Below are positions 39,380 through 48,152 of a stretch of 64,000 nucleotides of DNA, piece by piece. How positions within the stretch are numbered: position 1 is the first letter of the stretch; each line of letters starts with the position of its first letter. This stretch comes from Rhizobium viscosum. Lineage in GTDB: Bacteria; Pseudomonadota; Alphaproteobacteria; Rhizobiales; Rhizobiaceae. The position numbers were made by a program, and so were the translations under genes. Location: positions 1,902,001 to 1,966,000 of the forward strand of contig NZ_JADBEC010000001.1 in NCBI RefSeq assembly GCF_014873945.1, written 5' to 3'. The notes under the pieces were generated by a model. That model ran no database searches and was not told the origin of the DNA. It saw only the letters and a list, made by a program, of their open reading frames with translations.

Positions 39380-40659
39380 TCCGCTTCATCCTCGCCGATC
39401 TGCGCCGCTTGTGGGCTGGGTCTATTGTTGTCGTGCTGCTGGTGGCGCTTGCGACGGCGCTAGGCGTTTCTGTCATCCTGCAGGAGCGGGCTCTTCGCCT
39501 CGGCAGTGCGCGGGCGGGCGACAAGTTCGATCTCGTCATCGGCGCGGGCGGCAGCGAGACCCAGCTCGTGCTCTCATCCGTTTTCCTGCAGCCGTCCGCA
39601 CTGCCGCTGATGTCCGGCGACGTTCTGGCCAAGCTTGCCGCCGATCCGCGCGTTGAATGGGCTGCCCCCGTCGGTTTCGGCGATTCCTTCTCGGGCTATC
39701 CGATCGTCGGCACGACGAGGGCGTTGACGGAAACGATTTCCGGCGGCTTTTCCGAAGGTAAGGTTTTCGGCAGTGAGGGCGAGGCTGTCATCGGCTCGAG
39801 CGTCGACCTTGCCATCGGCGGCCTGATCAAGCCGATGCACGGCACGATCGAAACCGGCGGCCATACCCATACGGAGCTCGCCTATCATGTGAGGGGGCGC
39901 CTGCGGCCGACAGGCACAGCATGGGACCGCGCCATCCTCGTTCCGATCCAGGCCGTCTGGCATATTCATGGACTGGAAGCTGCCGAAGAGCATGACCACG
40001 ACCACGCCGCAGAGGTGGATCATCACGAGGAAGGCGTACACGCGGAAGGTGCCCACGAGGATGCCGACCACCATGCGGAGCCTGATCCCCATGCCGGCCT
40101 GAACGAGAATTGGACCGCAGAAACGCCCGGTCTTCCGGCCATCCTCGTCAAGCCGAAGACGATTTCCGATGCCTACAAGCTGCGGCAGGACTATCGCAAC
40201 GGCACGACGATTGCGGTCTTTCCTGGCGAGGTGCTGACCAATCTCTATGCAACACTCGGCGATGCCAAGCAGATTCTCGTTGCTGTCGCCTCTGGCGCGC
40301 AGGTACTCGTCGCCGCCTCGCTGATCCTCGTGACTGTCATCCATATCGGCCAGCGTCGGCGGCAGATTGGTGCGCTGCGCGCCTTCGGTGCCCCCCGCGG
40401 TGCGATCTTCGGTATTGTCTGGCTGGAGTTCTTTATCCTCGTCGCCGTTGGAGTCGGGCTCGGCTTTACACTCGGCTATGGTGCAGCACTCATTCTTTCC
40501 GGCTTCTTCTCGCAGAGCAGCGGCGTCAACCTGCCCGTCGGCTTCGCGCGCGAAGACGGAATGCTCGCTGTGATCCTTCTCGCCTTCGCGGCTGGTCTCG
40601 CCGCCTTGCCGGCGGTGCTCGCCTACCGGCAGTCCCCGGCCCAGGCTTTGCGGGTGTGA
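39376..40659 (+). CDS. FtsX-like ABC permease with histidine-rich periplasmic loop
   Basis: A 427-residue protein. It has one N-terminal membrane segment (IVVVLLVALATALGVSVIL), a large periplasmic domain, then three C-terminal membrane segments (VLVAASLILVTVIHIG, FFILVAVGVGLGFTLGYGA, MLAVILLAFAAGLAALP). This is the FtsX/MacB layout. Residues about 200-242 are a His/Asp/Glu-rich loop (EEHDHDHAAEVDHHEEG, GAHEDADHHAEPDPH) with some ten histidines, a likely metal-binding site. Together with the ATPase and the Tat protein it probably forms a zinc-linked envelope system. The direction and substrate are unknown. Confidence 0.8.
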   Translation: MIRFILADLRRLWAGSIVVVLLVALATALGVSVILQERALRLGSARAGDKFDLVIGAGGSETQLVLSSVFLQPSALPLMSGDVLAKLAADPRVEWAAPVGFGDSFSGYPIVGTTRALTETISGGFSEGKVFGSEGEAVIGSSVDLAIGGLIKPMHGTIETGGHTHTELAYHVRGRLRPTGTAWDRAILVPIQAVWHIHGLEAAEEHDHDHAAEVDHHEEGVHAEGAHEDADHHAEPDPHAGLNENWTAETPGLPAILVKPKTISDAYKLRQDYRNGTTIAVFPGEVLTNLYATLGDAKQILVAVASGAQVLVAASLILVTVIHIGQRRRQIGALRAFGAPRGAIFGIVWLEFFILVAVGVGLGFTLGYGAALILSGFFSQSSGVNLPVGFAREDGMLAVILLAFAAGLAALPAVLAYRQSPAQALRV

Positions 40660-40862
40660 CGATTGCGGTGTGCCTGTTCCGCCATGGCAGGAGCCGTGCG
40701 CAGCATCCATGCACAAAAATTAGACTAAAGTCATAATCCCAAAGCATCCCTCTTTCTGATGCGTCTTTTCTGTCAAACTCTTGTCAGGCGTGTCGCGGCT
40801 AGGGGTATGCTTTGAGGAGAGTAAGCCGCGACCGTTGCTCATCACTCTGTGGAGGACAGACA

Positions 40863-42749
40863 ATGGCAAATGTCGCAAGCGTCGACGGTGCAAAAGCCGG
40901 TCCGATGACGGGCGAGGAGAAGAAGGTCATCTTCGCCTCGTCGCTCGGCACGGTTTTCGAATGGTATGATTTCTATCTTTATGGTTCGCTCGCCACCTAT
41001 ATCGGCGCGACCTATTTTACCCAGTATCCGGAAGCAACGCGCAACATCTTCACGCTGCTCGCTTTCGCTGCGGGTTTCTTGGTGCGTCCGTTCGGCGCAT
41101 TGGTCTTCGGTCGCCTCGGCGATCTCGTCGGCCGCAAATACACCTTCCTGGTGACCATTCTCATCATGGGTTTCTCGACCTTCCTGGTCGGCATCCTGCC
41201 GGGTGCTGCCTCCATCGGCATTGCCGCTCCGATCATCCTGATCGGCCTACGCCTGCTGCAGGGCCTGGCGCTCGGCGGCGAATATGGCGGTGCGGCCACT
41301 TACGTTGCCGAACATGCGCCAAACGGCCGTCGCGGCTATTTCACATCCTGGATTCAGACGACGGCGACACTCGGTCTCTTCCTGTCGCTGATCGTCATCG
41401 TCACGGTCCAGTCGATCATGGGTTCGACCGCCTTCGCCGCCTGGGGCTGGCGTATTCCGTTCCTCGTCTCGGTCGTCCTGCTCGGTATCTCCGTCTGGAT
41501 CCGGTTGAAAATGAACGAGTCGCCTGCTTTCCAGCGCATGAAGGCGGAAGGCAAGGGATCGAAGGCACCGCTGACGGAAGCATTCGGCCAGTGGAAGAAT
41601 GCCAAGATCGCGCTGATCGCGCTTTTCGGTGCTACCATGGGCCAGGCGGTCATCTGGTACGGCGGTCAGTTCTACGCCCTGTTCTTCCTGCAGAACGTGC
41701 TGAAGGTCGATCTGCTGTCGGCCAACATCATGGTCGCGATCGCCCTTTTCCTTGGCACGCCGTTCTTCGTCATCTTCGGCGGATTGTCGGACAGGATCGG
41801 CCGCAAGCCGATCATCATGGCGGGGCTGCTGATTGCCGCGGTCACCTATTTCCCGCTCTTCAAGGCGATGACCTATACGGCAAACCCGGCCCTCTACGAG
41901 GCGCAGGCGACGATCCGGGCAACGGTGACGGTGGATCCGGCGGATTGCAAATTCCAGTTCAATCCGACCGGTACCTCCAAGTTCACCAGTTCCTGCGATA
42001 TCGCGACGGCGTTCCTGACCAAGAACTCGGTGCCTTATGATGTGGTGTCGGGTCCTGCCGGCCAGCCTGCAACCGTAAAGGTCGGTGACGATACCATCAC
42101 CAGCTACGATGCCGTCGCAGCCGGTGCCGATGCCGCCAAGACCAATGCAGCCTTCGAAAAGGGCGTCAATCTCGCCCTTCATGATGCCGGCTATCCGCTG
42201 AAGCGCGGTGCTGCCAAGGTTGCCGATGCCAAGCTCGATGCCTTCATCGCCGCCAATCCGGAACTCACCCTCAATGCCGATGCGATACGCGCCGGCCAGA
42301 AGGAAACGCTGCCAGCCGACAAACTCGTTGCCGGCAAGCTGCTGACGGCGGATGAAGCGAAAAGCGTCACCGATATGGCCGTCTACACGATCCCTGGTGG
42401 CGGTTCGTTCGCGATGGTGGCCGATCCTGCTCGCGTCAACTGGGCCGGCACGATCGCCATCCTGTTCGTGCTCGTGTTCTACGTGACGATGGTCTACGGC
42501 CCGATCGCGGCGCTGCTGGTCGAGCTCTTTCCGACCCGCATCCGCTATACCGGCATGTCGCTGCCCTATCATATCGGCAACGGCTGGTTCGGCGGCCTGC
42601 TGCCGGCTACGGCTTTTGCGATGAGTGCTGCCGCCGGCAACATCTATTACGGCCTCTGGTATCCGATCGTCTTCGCATCGATCACGCTGGTCATCGGCGT
42701 GCTGTTCCTGCCGGAAACCAAGAACCGGGATATTCATGCGATGGACTAA
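40863..42749 (+). CDS. MHS-family MFS transporter with large inserted domain
   Basis: A 628-residue transporter, about 180 residues longer than ordinary MHS members (430-450). The N-terminal half is classic: SLGTVFEWYDFYLYGSLAT, then FGRLGDLVGRKYTF and LQGLALGGEYGGAATYVAEH. After the seventh or eighth segment, residues about 337-520 form a soluble, Ala/Asp-rich insertion with two cysteines (DPADCKFQFN, TSSCDIATAF). The final membrane segments follow, ending LPETKNRDIHAMD. MHS members carry proton-coupled organic acids or compatible solutes; the substrate here is unknown. A 200-bp leader precedes the ATG; a terminator follows. Confidence 0.85.
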   Translation: MANVASVDGAKAGPMTGEEKKVIFASSLGTVFEWYDFYLYGSLATYIGATYFTQYPEATRNIFTLLAFAAGFLVRPFGALVFGRLGDLVGRKYTFLVTILIMGFSTFLVGILPGAASIGIAAPIILIGLRLLQGLALGGEYGGAATYVAEHAPNGRRGYFTSWIQTTATLGLFLSLIVIVTVQSIMGSTAFAAWGWRIPFLVSVVLLGISVWIRLKMNESPAFQRMKAEGKGSKAPLTEAFGQWKNAKIALIALFGATMGQAVIWYGGQFYALFFLQNVLKVDLLSANIMVAIALFLGTPFFVIFGGLSDRIGRKPIIMAGLLIAAVTYFPLFKAMTYTANPALYEAQATIRATVTVDPADCKFQFNPTGTSKFTSSCDIATAFLTKNSVPYDVVSGPAGQPATVKVGDDTITSYDAVAAGADAAKTNAAFEKGVNLALHDAGYPLKRGAAKVADAKLDAFIAANPELTLNADAIRAGQKETLPADKLVAGKLLTADEAKSVTDMAVYTIPGGGSFAMVADPARVNWAGTIAILFVLVFYVTMVYGPIAALLVELFPTRIRYTGMSLPYHIGNGWFGGLLPATAFAMSAAAGNIYYGLWYPIVFASITLVIGVLFLPETKNRDIHAMD

Positions 42750-42772
42750 GGCGCGTCGAATATCCTGAAATC

Positions 42773-42805
42773 AAAGACCCGGCGTTCGTAAGGCGCCGGG
42801 TTTTT
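42773..42805 (+). terminator. Intrinsic terminator after the MHS transporter gene
   Basis: A stem CCCGGCG/CGCCGGG extended by A-T pairs on the outside, 9-base loop, then TTTTT. It lies 24 bases after the stop codon. Confidence 0.85.
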
Positions 42806-42811
42806 CATGCC

Positions 42812-42946
42812 GCATAGGATGCATAGGATGCATAGGCAGTTTTCAACGCTCTCTAGGAAATGTCAGATTCAATACCTGTCATGTCACCATCTGACATTTC
42901 TCACACGAAGTATGGAAAAATCTTATGCATCCTATGCATCCTATGC
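42812..42946. repeat. Nested inverted repeats (23-bp outer arms, 12-bp inner arms)
   Basis: The outer arms 42812-42834 and 42924-42946 are perfect 23-bp inverted copies, each made of the 9-bp unit GCATAGGAT repeated two and a half times. Inside lies a second pair, GAAATGTCAGAT at 42857-42868 and its complement at 42889-42900. The structure spans 135 bp between a terminator and a decayed gene fragment. It has the look of an iteron-like or protein-binding array from a mobile element, but I do not recognise it. Confidence 0.8.
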
Positions 42947-43206
42947 AGAGAGGTGGCTGAGAGCCCCTCGGGGCGGGATTTTGTCGGCCGCGGACCAGGG
43001 CTTGCCGGCCGGGAGCGCGGAAAGGATCGCCGACGTCCGTTCCTTCTCCGGGTCGTTGTCGCTGATCTTGGCCGAATTGCCGAGCGGATCGGGCAGGCCG
43101 AACCAGACGAGCACGGAGCGGACAAGGTTCGACTAGTGCTCTAAGGAACGAACGCCGGCGAGACCTTGTCTGCCTCGTTGGCGACGAAGGCCCGCAGGAG
43201 CGTCAT
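42941..43206 (-). pseudogene. Decayed gene fragment (possibly mobile-element primase/ATPase C-terminus)
   Basis: On the minus strand, MTLLRAFVANEADKVSP stops at a TAG after 21 codons. A shifted frame then continues after another TAG with SVLVWFGLPDPLGNSAK, DNDPEKERTSAILSALP and ends at a TAG inside the right arm of the palindrome. Codon quality on this strand is good, so a real gene once ran here. From memory, the VLVWFGLPDP pattern recalls the C-terminal parts of phage or plasmid DNA primase/ATPase proteins. The fragment has two in-frame stops and no start and should be non-functional. Confidence 0.45.
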
Positions 43207-43207
43207 T

Positions 43208-43945
43208 TTACAATGCGTCTGGGAAGTATCGCTTGGACGTAGGCCAACCGTCCGGGCAAAGCTTGAAGAGCAAGCCATAGCGGGCATAGACGATGGCCGT
43301 CAGCAGCGAGAACCAGGCGCCGAAGGCAAGGCCGGCAATGACATCGCTCGGATAATGTGCCCCGACCATTACACGCGTCATGCCGAGCCAGATGGCACCG
43401 GCGATGAAGGGAACCCGGTAGCGCGGGAAGAGCAGGGCGGTGGCGGCAAAGAAGGCGCCCACGGTGGTCGAATGGCCGGACGGGAAGCTTTCCAGCGCCG
43501 CATGGCCGGAAAAGGGCGTGAAGGAAAGCACGCCGAGATCCTGGAAATGTTCAGGACGTGCGCGGCCGATGGTGCGCTTCAAAAAGTTTGCGAGCAGGCC
43601 GGAAAAGACGACGGTCATGAAGAGATATGCGCCGATCCAACTCACATACAGCGCCTGGGCCTTTGCTCTCGCGCTCTTCAAGAGCTTGTAACCAGCACGG
43701 CCGTGAAAGAAGAGCAGGACACTGGTCAGGATCAGCCAGGCGGAATCGCCGAAGTCGGTCAGTATTTCCCCGAAACGTTGGATGGCTTCCGGCATATGAC
43801 CGGCACCGATCGGTGCGTCGAAGATCAGCATGGAAAGGACAACAGCGTTCAGCGTGATAAAAAAGCAGGCGCGCCACCTCAGAGATGGCATGACGTGTCC
43901 GCTTCTGCGCCAACGCCTGTCCAAGGAGACTAAAAGTGTCCGCAT
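43208..43945 (-). CDS. PAP2-family membrane phosphatase
   Basis: A 245-residue membrane protein with about five to six hydrophobic segments. All three PAP2 phosphatase motifs are present: KRTIGRARPEHF, FPSGHSTTVGAFFAA and TRVMVGAHYPSDVIAG. Family members dephosphorylate lipid phosphates such as undecaprenyl pyrophosphate, phosphatidate or lipid A. The substrate here is unknown. It is transcribed alone; the 288-bp gap upstream, up to leuB, has no other gene. Confidence 0.9.
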   Translation of the reverse strand: MRTLLVSLDRRWRRSGHVMPSLRWRACFFITLNAVVLSMLIFDAPIGAGHMPEAIQRFGEILTDFGDSAWLILTSVLLFFHGRAGYKLLKSARAKAQALYVSWIGAYLFMTVVFSGLLANFLKRTIGRARPEHFQDLGVLSFTPFSGHAALESFPSGHSTTVGAFFAATALLFPRYRVPFIAGAIWLGMTRVMVGAHYPSDVIAGLAFGAWFSLLTAIVYARYGLLFKLCPDGWPTSKRYFPDAL

Positions 43946-44180
43946 TTATACTACCCGTATAATCCTAATGGGTAGGAATAGGCAGCGAAAATGCACAGGA
44001 TTACGACAGCGACCGGGTTTGCTCAGATAATTGTTTTCAATCTTCGTAACTGTCACTCGAAGGCAAGGCGGAGAAGATCAGCGAGGTGCATGAACACGAT
44101 CGCAACGACAAATGCAGCCCACACGCCGAGCGGAAACCGACCACAAATCGCTCAAAGATGCGAGGGACGCCGGCTTCGAT

Positions 44181-44209
44181 AAAAAACCCTCCGCACGGGG
44201 TGCGAAGGG
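44181..44209 (-). terminator. Intrinsic terminator downstream of leuB
   Basis: On the minus strand an imperfect 9-bp stem (CCCTTCGCA/TGCGGAGGG, one G-T pair) with a short loop is followed by six T. It lies 24 bases after the leuB stop. Confidence 0.8.
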
Positions 44210-44217
44210 CTGAAAAG

Positions 44218-44233
44218 CGTTTCACGTGAAATA
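44218..44233. promoter_or_regulatory. parS-like site next to leuB
   Basis: CGTTTCACGTGAAATA centred on CACGTG matches 14 of 16 parS positions, as good as the site before mnmG. It lies between the leuB stop codon and its terminator, about 37 kb from parB. It may be an additional ParB site, or chance. Confidence 0.55.
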
Positions 44234-45346
44234 TCAGGCGGAAAGCACCTTGAATTCCGAAAGTATGGCGTCGCCCATTTCGACGGTGCCAACCTGGCGG
44301 CTGCCCGGTGCCATGATGTCGCCGGTGCGGATGCCCTTGTCGAGCACATTGGCGATCGCCTTTTCCAGATTGTCCGCTTCCTTGACCATGTTGAAGGAGT
44401 AGCGAAGGCACATGGCGAAGGAGGCAATCATAGCGATCGGGTTGGCGATGCCCTTGCCGGCGATATCGGGTGCCGAACCATGTACCGGCTCGTAGAGAGC
44501 CTTGCGCTTGCCGGTCTTTCCGTCAGGCGCACCGAGCGAGGCAGACGGCAGCATCCCGAGCGAACCCGTCAGCATGGCGGCAACGTCGGACAGCATATCG
44601 CCAAAAAGGTTGTCGGTGACGATAACGTCGAACTGCTTCGGCTGGCGCACGAGCTGCATGCCGCCGGCATCGGCCAGCATATGTTCCAGCTGCACGTCGG
44701 AATATTTCGCCTTGTGCGTCTCGGTCACGACCTGGTTCCAGAGCACGCCTGATTTCATGACATTGCGCTTTTCCATGGAGCAGACGCGGTTGTTGCGGGT
44801 GCGGGCCATTTCAAAGGCGACGCCGGCAATGCGTTCGATCTCGTAGGTGTCGTAGACCTGCGTATCGATGCCGCGCTTCTGGCCGTTGCCGAGATCGATG
44901 ATTTCCTTCGGCTCGCCGAAGTAAACACCGCCCGTCAACTCACGGATGATGAGGATGTCGAGACCTTCGACCAGTTCCGGCTTCAGCGAGGAAGCGGAGG
45001 CGAGTGCGGGATAGCAGATCGCCGGACGCAGGTTGGCGAAAAGTTCCAGATCCTTGCGCAGGCGCAGCAGGCCGGCTTCCGGGCGTACTTCATAGGGAAC
45101 ACTATCCCACTTCGGGCCGCCGACGGCGCCAAAGAGCACGGCGTCGGCTGCAAGCGCCTTCTTCATGTCGTCTTCGGAGATTGCTGCGCCATGTGCATCA
45201 TAGGCGCAGCCGCCGACGAGGCCTTCATCGGTGACGAAACCGGCATTCATCGCCTCATTCATGTAAGCGATGATCTTGCGGACTTCGCCCATGGCCTCGG
45301 GGCCGATGCCGTCACCTGGCAGCAGGAAAAGATTGCGCACTGTCAT
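44234..45346 (-). CDS. leuB: 3-isopropylmalate dehydrogenase
   Basis: A 370-residue enzyme with the N-terminal [18 protein letters not shown], the substrate motif [17 protein letters not shown], and the metal-binding segment [20 protein letters not shown]. It oxidises 3-isopropylmalate in leucine synthesis. leuD lies 1.2 kb away on the same strand with a dehydratase gene on the other strand between them, a common rhizobial layout. A ribosome site GGAGGG precedes the ATG. Confidence 0.97.
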   Translation of the reverse strand: MTVRNLFLLPGDGIGPEAMGEVRKIIAYMNEAMNAGFVTDEGLVGGCAYDAHGAAISEDDMKKALAADAVLFGAVGGPKWDSVPYEVRPEAGLLRLRKDLELFANLRPAICYPALASASSLKPELVEGLDILIIRELTGGVYFGEPKEIIDLGNGQKRGIDTQVYDTYEIERIAGVAFEMARTRNNRVCSMEKRNVMKSGVLWNQVVTETHKAKYSDVQLEHMLADAGGMQLVRQPKQFDVIVTDNLFGDMLSDVAAMLTGSLGMLPSASLGAPDGKTGKRKALYEPVHGSAPDIAGKGIANPIAMIASFAMCLRYSFNMVKEADNLEKAIANVLDKGIRTGDIMAPGSRQVGTVEMGDAILSEFKVLSA

Positions 45347-45527
45347 GAAACCCTCCGCGGAAAAACAAGCTGCGGCTTCTTAGACCCCGGAATTGGGCAT
45401 TTCAAGCGAGAGAAGAGGTGAATCGGTACGCTTGCTTCCGCGTCATGTGATGTCTGACAAGGTTGCTCCCGTGCCTGCAAACGAGCTAGAACGACAGGCC
45501 TTCCTTTCTTTCCCTGGATATTCTCCC

Positions 45528-46460
45528 ATGTCTTTCGCGCCCCTTCATCTCGACACTCCTCTGATCCAGACAGCGCCCGATTTCAGCGTCAGCGGCAAGC
45601 CGCTCTGGTTGAAGCTCGATGCGCTGCAGCCTTCGGGCAGCTTCAAGCTGCGCGGGGTCGGCCGGCTTTGCCAGCACGAGGTTCAAAACGGTGCGCGAGA
45701 GATTTTCTGCGCCTCCGGCGGCAATGCCGGCATTGCCGCAGCCTATGCCGGGCGGGCACTTGGCGTGCCTGTTACGATCGTCGTGCCCGAGACGACGGCA
45801 CCTGACGTGCGCCGGACGATTGCCGCAACGGGCGCCAATGTTCTGGTTCATGGTTCTGTCTTCGATGAGGCCAATGCGCATGCGATCGAACTCGCCGAAA
45901 GCCGCAAGGCGACCTATGTGCATCCTTTCGACCATCCCCTCCTGTGGGATGGCCACGCGACGCTGATCGATGAGGTGGTGGCAAAGGGCGCAAAATTCGA
46001 TTGTGTCGTTACCAGCGTCGGCGGCGGCGGGTTGCTTGCCGGTATCGTCGAGGGGCTGAAGCGGAACGGGTTTTCGGACGTGCCTGTCATTGCCGTCGAG
46101 ACGGAAGGAGCTGCATCATTTCATGCAAGTCTCAAGGCCAATGAGCGCATCTCGCTGCCGGCCATCACCTCGATTGCCACGTCGCTTGGGGCGCGGCAGG
46201 TGGCGCAGCATGTCTTCGATCTGCCGAAGCATCACCCGATCGAAAGTGTTCTCGTCAGCGATGCCGATGCCGTGGCCGCCTGCCTGAAATTTGCCGATGC
46301 GCAGCGCATCCTGGTCGAACCGGCCTGCGGTGCCGCACTTGCCGTTGCCGATGTGCATGCCGATCTCCTGTCGCGCTTCGACAATCCGCTCATCGAAGTC
46401 TGCGGCGGCATCGGTGTGTCGCTTGAAAAGCTTAATGTCTGGAAAGAGAAGTTTCTCTGA
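45528..46460 (+). CDS. Serine/threonine dehydratase-like PLP enzyme
   Basis: A 310-residue fold-type II PLP enzyme. The PLP lysine is in PSGSFKLRGVGR near residue 38. FCASGGNAGIAAAYAGRAL is the phosphate-loop region and VTSVGGGGLLAGIVEGL the glycine-rich PLP-phosphate site. It lacks the C-terminal regulatory domain of biosynthetic IlvA, so it is most like catabolic L-serine or L-threonine dehydratases that give pyruvate or 2-oxobutyrate plus ammonia. The ATG at 45528 fits the family; an upstream ATG at 45450 is also in frame. It lies between leuB and leuD but on the opposite strand. Confidence 0.85.
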   Translation: MSFAPLHLDTPLIQTAPDFSVSGKPLWLKLDALQPSGSFKLRGVGRLCQHEVQNGAREIFCASGGNAGIAAAYAGRALGVPVTIVVPETTAPDVRRTIAATGANVLVHGSVFDEANAHAIELAESRKATYVHPFDHPLLWDGHATLIDEVVAKGAKFDCVVTSVGGGGLLAGIVEGLKRNGFSDVPVIAVETEGAASFHASLKANERISLPAITSIATSLGARQVAQHVFDLPKHHPIESVLVSDADAVAACLKFADAQRILVEPACGAALAVADVHADLLSRFDNPLIEVCGGIGVSLEKLNVWKEKFL

Positions 46461-46473
46461 GCAGCAGGCAAAG

Positions 46474-46498
46474 AAAAAGCCGGGCGAACGCCCGGCTT
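46474..46498 (-). terminator. Intrinsic terminator between the dehydratase gene and leuD
   Basis: AAGCCGGGCG and CGCCCGGCTT form a 10-bp perfect stem with a tight loop. An A-run on the left makes a T-run on the minus strand, so it mainly serves leuD, but it can also end the convergent dehydratase transcript. Confidence 0.8.
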
Positions 46499-46522
46499 GA
46501 TCGGTAGGCAATTCGACAGGGC

Positions 46523-47131
46523 TCAGGCAGCCCAGGGGTGCGAAGCGGCATTCTTCTTTTCGAACTCGTCGATCGCCTTGCCCTTTTCCATGGTCAGGCC
46601 GATATCGTCGAGGCCGTTCAGCAGGCAGTGGCGCTTGAATTCGTCGAGATCGAACTTGATCGAGCCGCCGTCCGGACCGGTGATTTCGAGGTTTTCGAGG
46701 TCGACGGTCAGAATGGCGTTGGAACCACGCTCGGCATCGTCCATCAGCTTGTCGAGATCTTCCTGGCTGACCTTGATCGGCAGGATGCCGTTCTTGAAAC
46801 AGTTGTTGTAGAAGATGTCGGCGAAGCTGGTGGAGATCACGCAGCGGATGCCGAAATCGAGCAGCGCCCACGGCGCGTGTTCACGCGAGGAGCCGCAGCC
46901 GAAATTGTCACCGGCAACCAGGATCTTTGCCTCGCGGTAGGCCGGCTTGTTCAGCACGAAATCAGGGTTTTCGGAGCCGTCTTCGTTGTAGCGGGCTTCG
47001 GCGAAAAGGCCCTTGCCAAGGCCGGTGCGCTTGATGGTCTTCAGATAGTCCTTCGGAATGATCATGTCGGTGTCGATGTTGACGACCGGCAGGGGCGCTG
47101 CAACGCCCGTGAGCTTCACGAATTTATCCAT
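46523..47131 (-). CDS. leuD: 3-isopropylmalate dehydratase small subunit
   Basis: A 202-residue protein with the family motifs [16 protein letters not shown] near residue 18 and [20 protein letters not shown] near residue 70. With LeuC it isomerises 2- and 3-isopropylmalate. leuC is not in the window, so the subunits are encoded apart, as is normal in rhizobia. Confidence 0.97.
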   Translation of the reverse strand: MDKFVKLTGVAAPLPVVNIDTDMIIPKDYLKTIKRTGLGKGLFAEARYNEDGSENPDFVLNKPAYREAKILVAGDNFGCGSSREHAPWALLDFGIRCVISTSFADIFYNNCFKNGILPIKVSQEDLDKLMDDAERGSNAILTVDLENLEITGPDGGSIKFDLDEFKRHCLLNGLDDIGLTMEKGKAIDEFEKKNAASHPWAA

Positions 47132-47278
47132 GACCCATGCTCCATTTCAGCAAAACGTACTTTCTGAATTTGCATCTATTCCAGTTTTCCGCCGAAATGA
47201 AGAAGAATCTTTCGCCGATGGAAGCCACGCGACGTTTCGCGCGGCCAGCCGATTGCGTGTGTCCTCTTACTTGGCCTC

Positions 47279-47698
47279 TTACTTGGCCGGTGCGTTCAGG
47301 CCCCAGAGCACGCCGAACGGATCGCGAAGCTGGCCGTAGCGATCACCCCAGAACATCAGTTCGACCGGCATGACCACTTCGGCGCCGGCAGCCACCGCGC
47401 GGTCCCACCAGAAATCGATATCGTCGATCACCAGTTGGATGGCGAAGCCCTCATGGCCTTTGAAGGGATGGCCGTATTCCGGATAGGCATCGGACAGCAT
47501 GAGGGAACTGCCGTTGATATAAAGGTGCACATGCATCGTGCGGCCACTCTCGTCAGGCGGCACGATATAGGCCTGTTCGGCGCCGAAAGCCTTCTTGTAG
47601 AATTCTGCAGCCTTTGCCGCGCCATCGACCGTCAGATAGGGAAGCAGGCCGTTCTTGACCGGCGGCATCTTGGTCTGGTTGCTCTCTGTCGCATCCAT
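47279..47698 (-). CDS. VOC-superfamily PhnB-like protein
   Basis: A 139-residue protein of the glyoxalase/bleomycin-resistance fold. GLLPYLTVDGAAKAAEFYKK and the closing GDRYGQLRDPFGVLWGL are the PhnB/YjdN signature. Function of this subgroup is unknown; the name comes from E. coli PhnB and does not imply phosphonate use. Just after its stop, CTTACTTGGC occurs twice in tandem with a short spacer, where the copies partly overlap the end of the coding sequence. Confidence 0.85.
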   Translation of the reverse strand: MDATESNQTKMPPVKNGLLPYLTVDGAAKAAEFYKKAFGAEQAYIVPPDESGRTMHVHLYINGSSLMLSDAYPEYGHPFKGHEGFAIQLVIDDIDFWWDRAVAAGAEVVMPVELMFWGDRYGQLRDPFGVLWGLNAPAK

Positions 47699-47808
47699 GC
47701 TCGTCCTCCATTCGTTTTTAAAGTGCCAGCTGAGTGCCTGGCTGCTTCAAGGACGTAGCATGGGAACGTGAGCCGACAATGTCGGTCAGAAATTTCAGCG
47801 AAAAGTTA

Positions 47809-48039
47809 TCAGAGATCGATGATCGTGCCGCGGCCGTCGTTCCAGATGCGCATCTCGCGCTTGCCATCGGCGCGGGCGCGGACGGGAGCGGGCTTCATCT
47901 TCATCGAAAGGGCGCGGCCGACCATGAGCACGGTCAGGATGCCGCCAACGGCGAGCGTGACCGAGAAGGTGAGAAGCAGCATGGCCACGAAAACGGTGGC
48001 GCCGGCAAGCATGAAGAAGATGGAGCGAATGTTCTGCAT
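47809..48039 (-). CDS. Small membrane protein, unknown function
   Basis: A 76-residue protein with a long hydrophobic stretch (residues about 5-42, FFMLAGATVFVAMLLLTFSV then TLAVGGILTVLMVG), enough for one hairpin or two membrane passes. A basic segment follows and a conserved-looking end (EMRIWNDGRGTIIDL). Translation-quality codons and a GGTCTC-rich leader support expression. I do not recognise the family. Confidence 0.65.
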   Translation of the reverse strand: MQNIRSIFFMLAGATVFVAMLLLTFSVTLAVGGILTVLMVGRALSMKMKPAPVRARADGKREMRIWNDGRGTIIDL

Positions 48040-48152
48040 TGGTTAGAGACCTTTCTACGGAAAGGAATGTGGTCCTTCTTTTTCCTCTCTGCAAGATAAG
48101 CATGGCTTTTTGTTGTCTTGCCGGACCTTACGAAGCTTGGCACTAATGGTCC

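Noticed and set aside
42948..42975. tRNA-Ser-like start (AGAGGTGGCTGAGAG) beside the nested palindrome
   Set aside because: Only the D-arm-like word matches. No anticodon arm, T-arm (GGTTCGAATCC type) or acceptor pairing follows.
47265..47290. Tandem CTTACTTGGC words at the end of the PhnB-like gene
   Set aside because: Only two copies over a few bases; no structure or wider repeat is visible.
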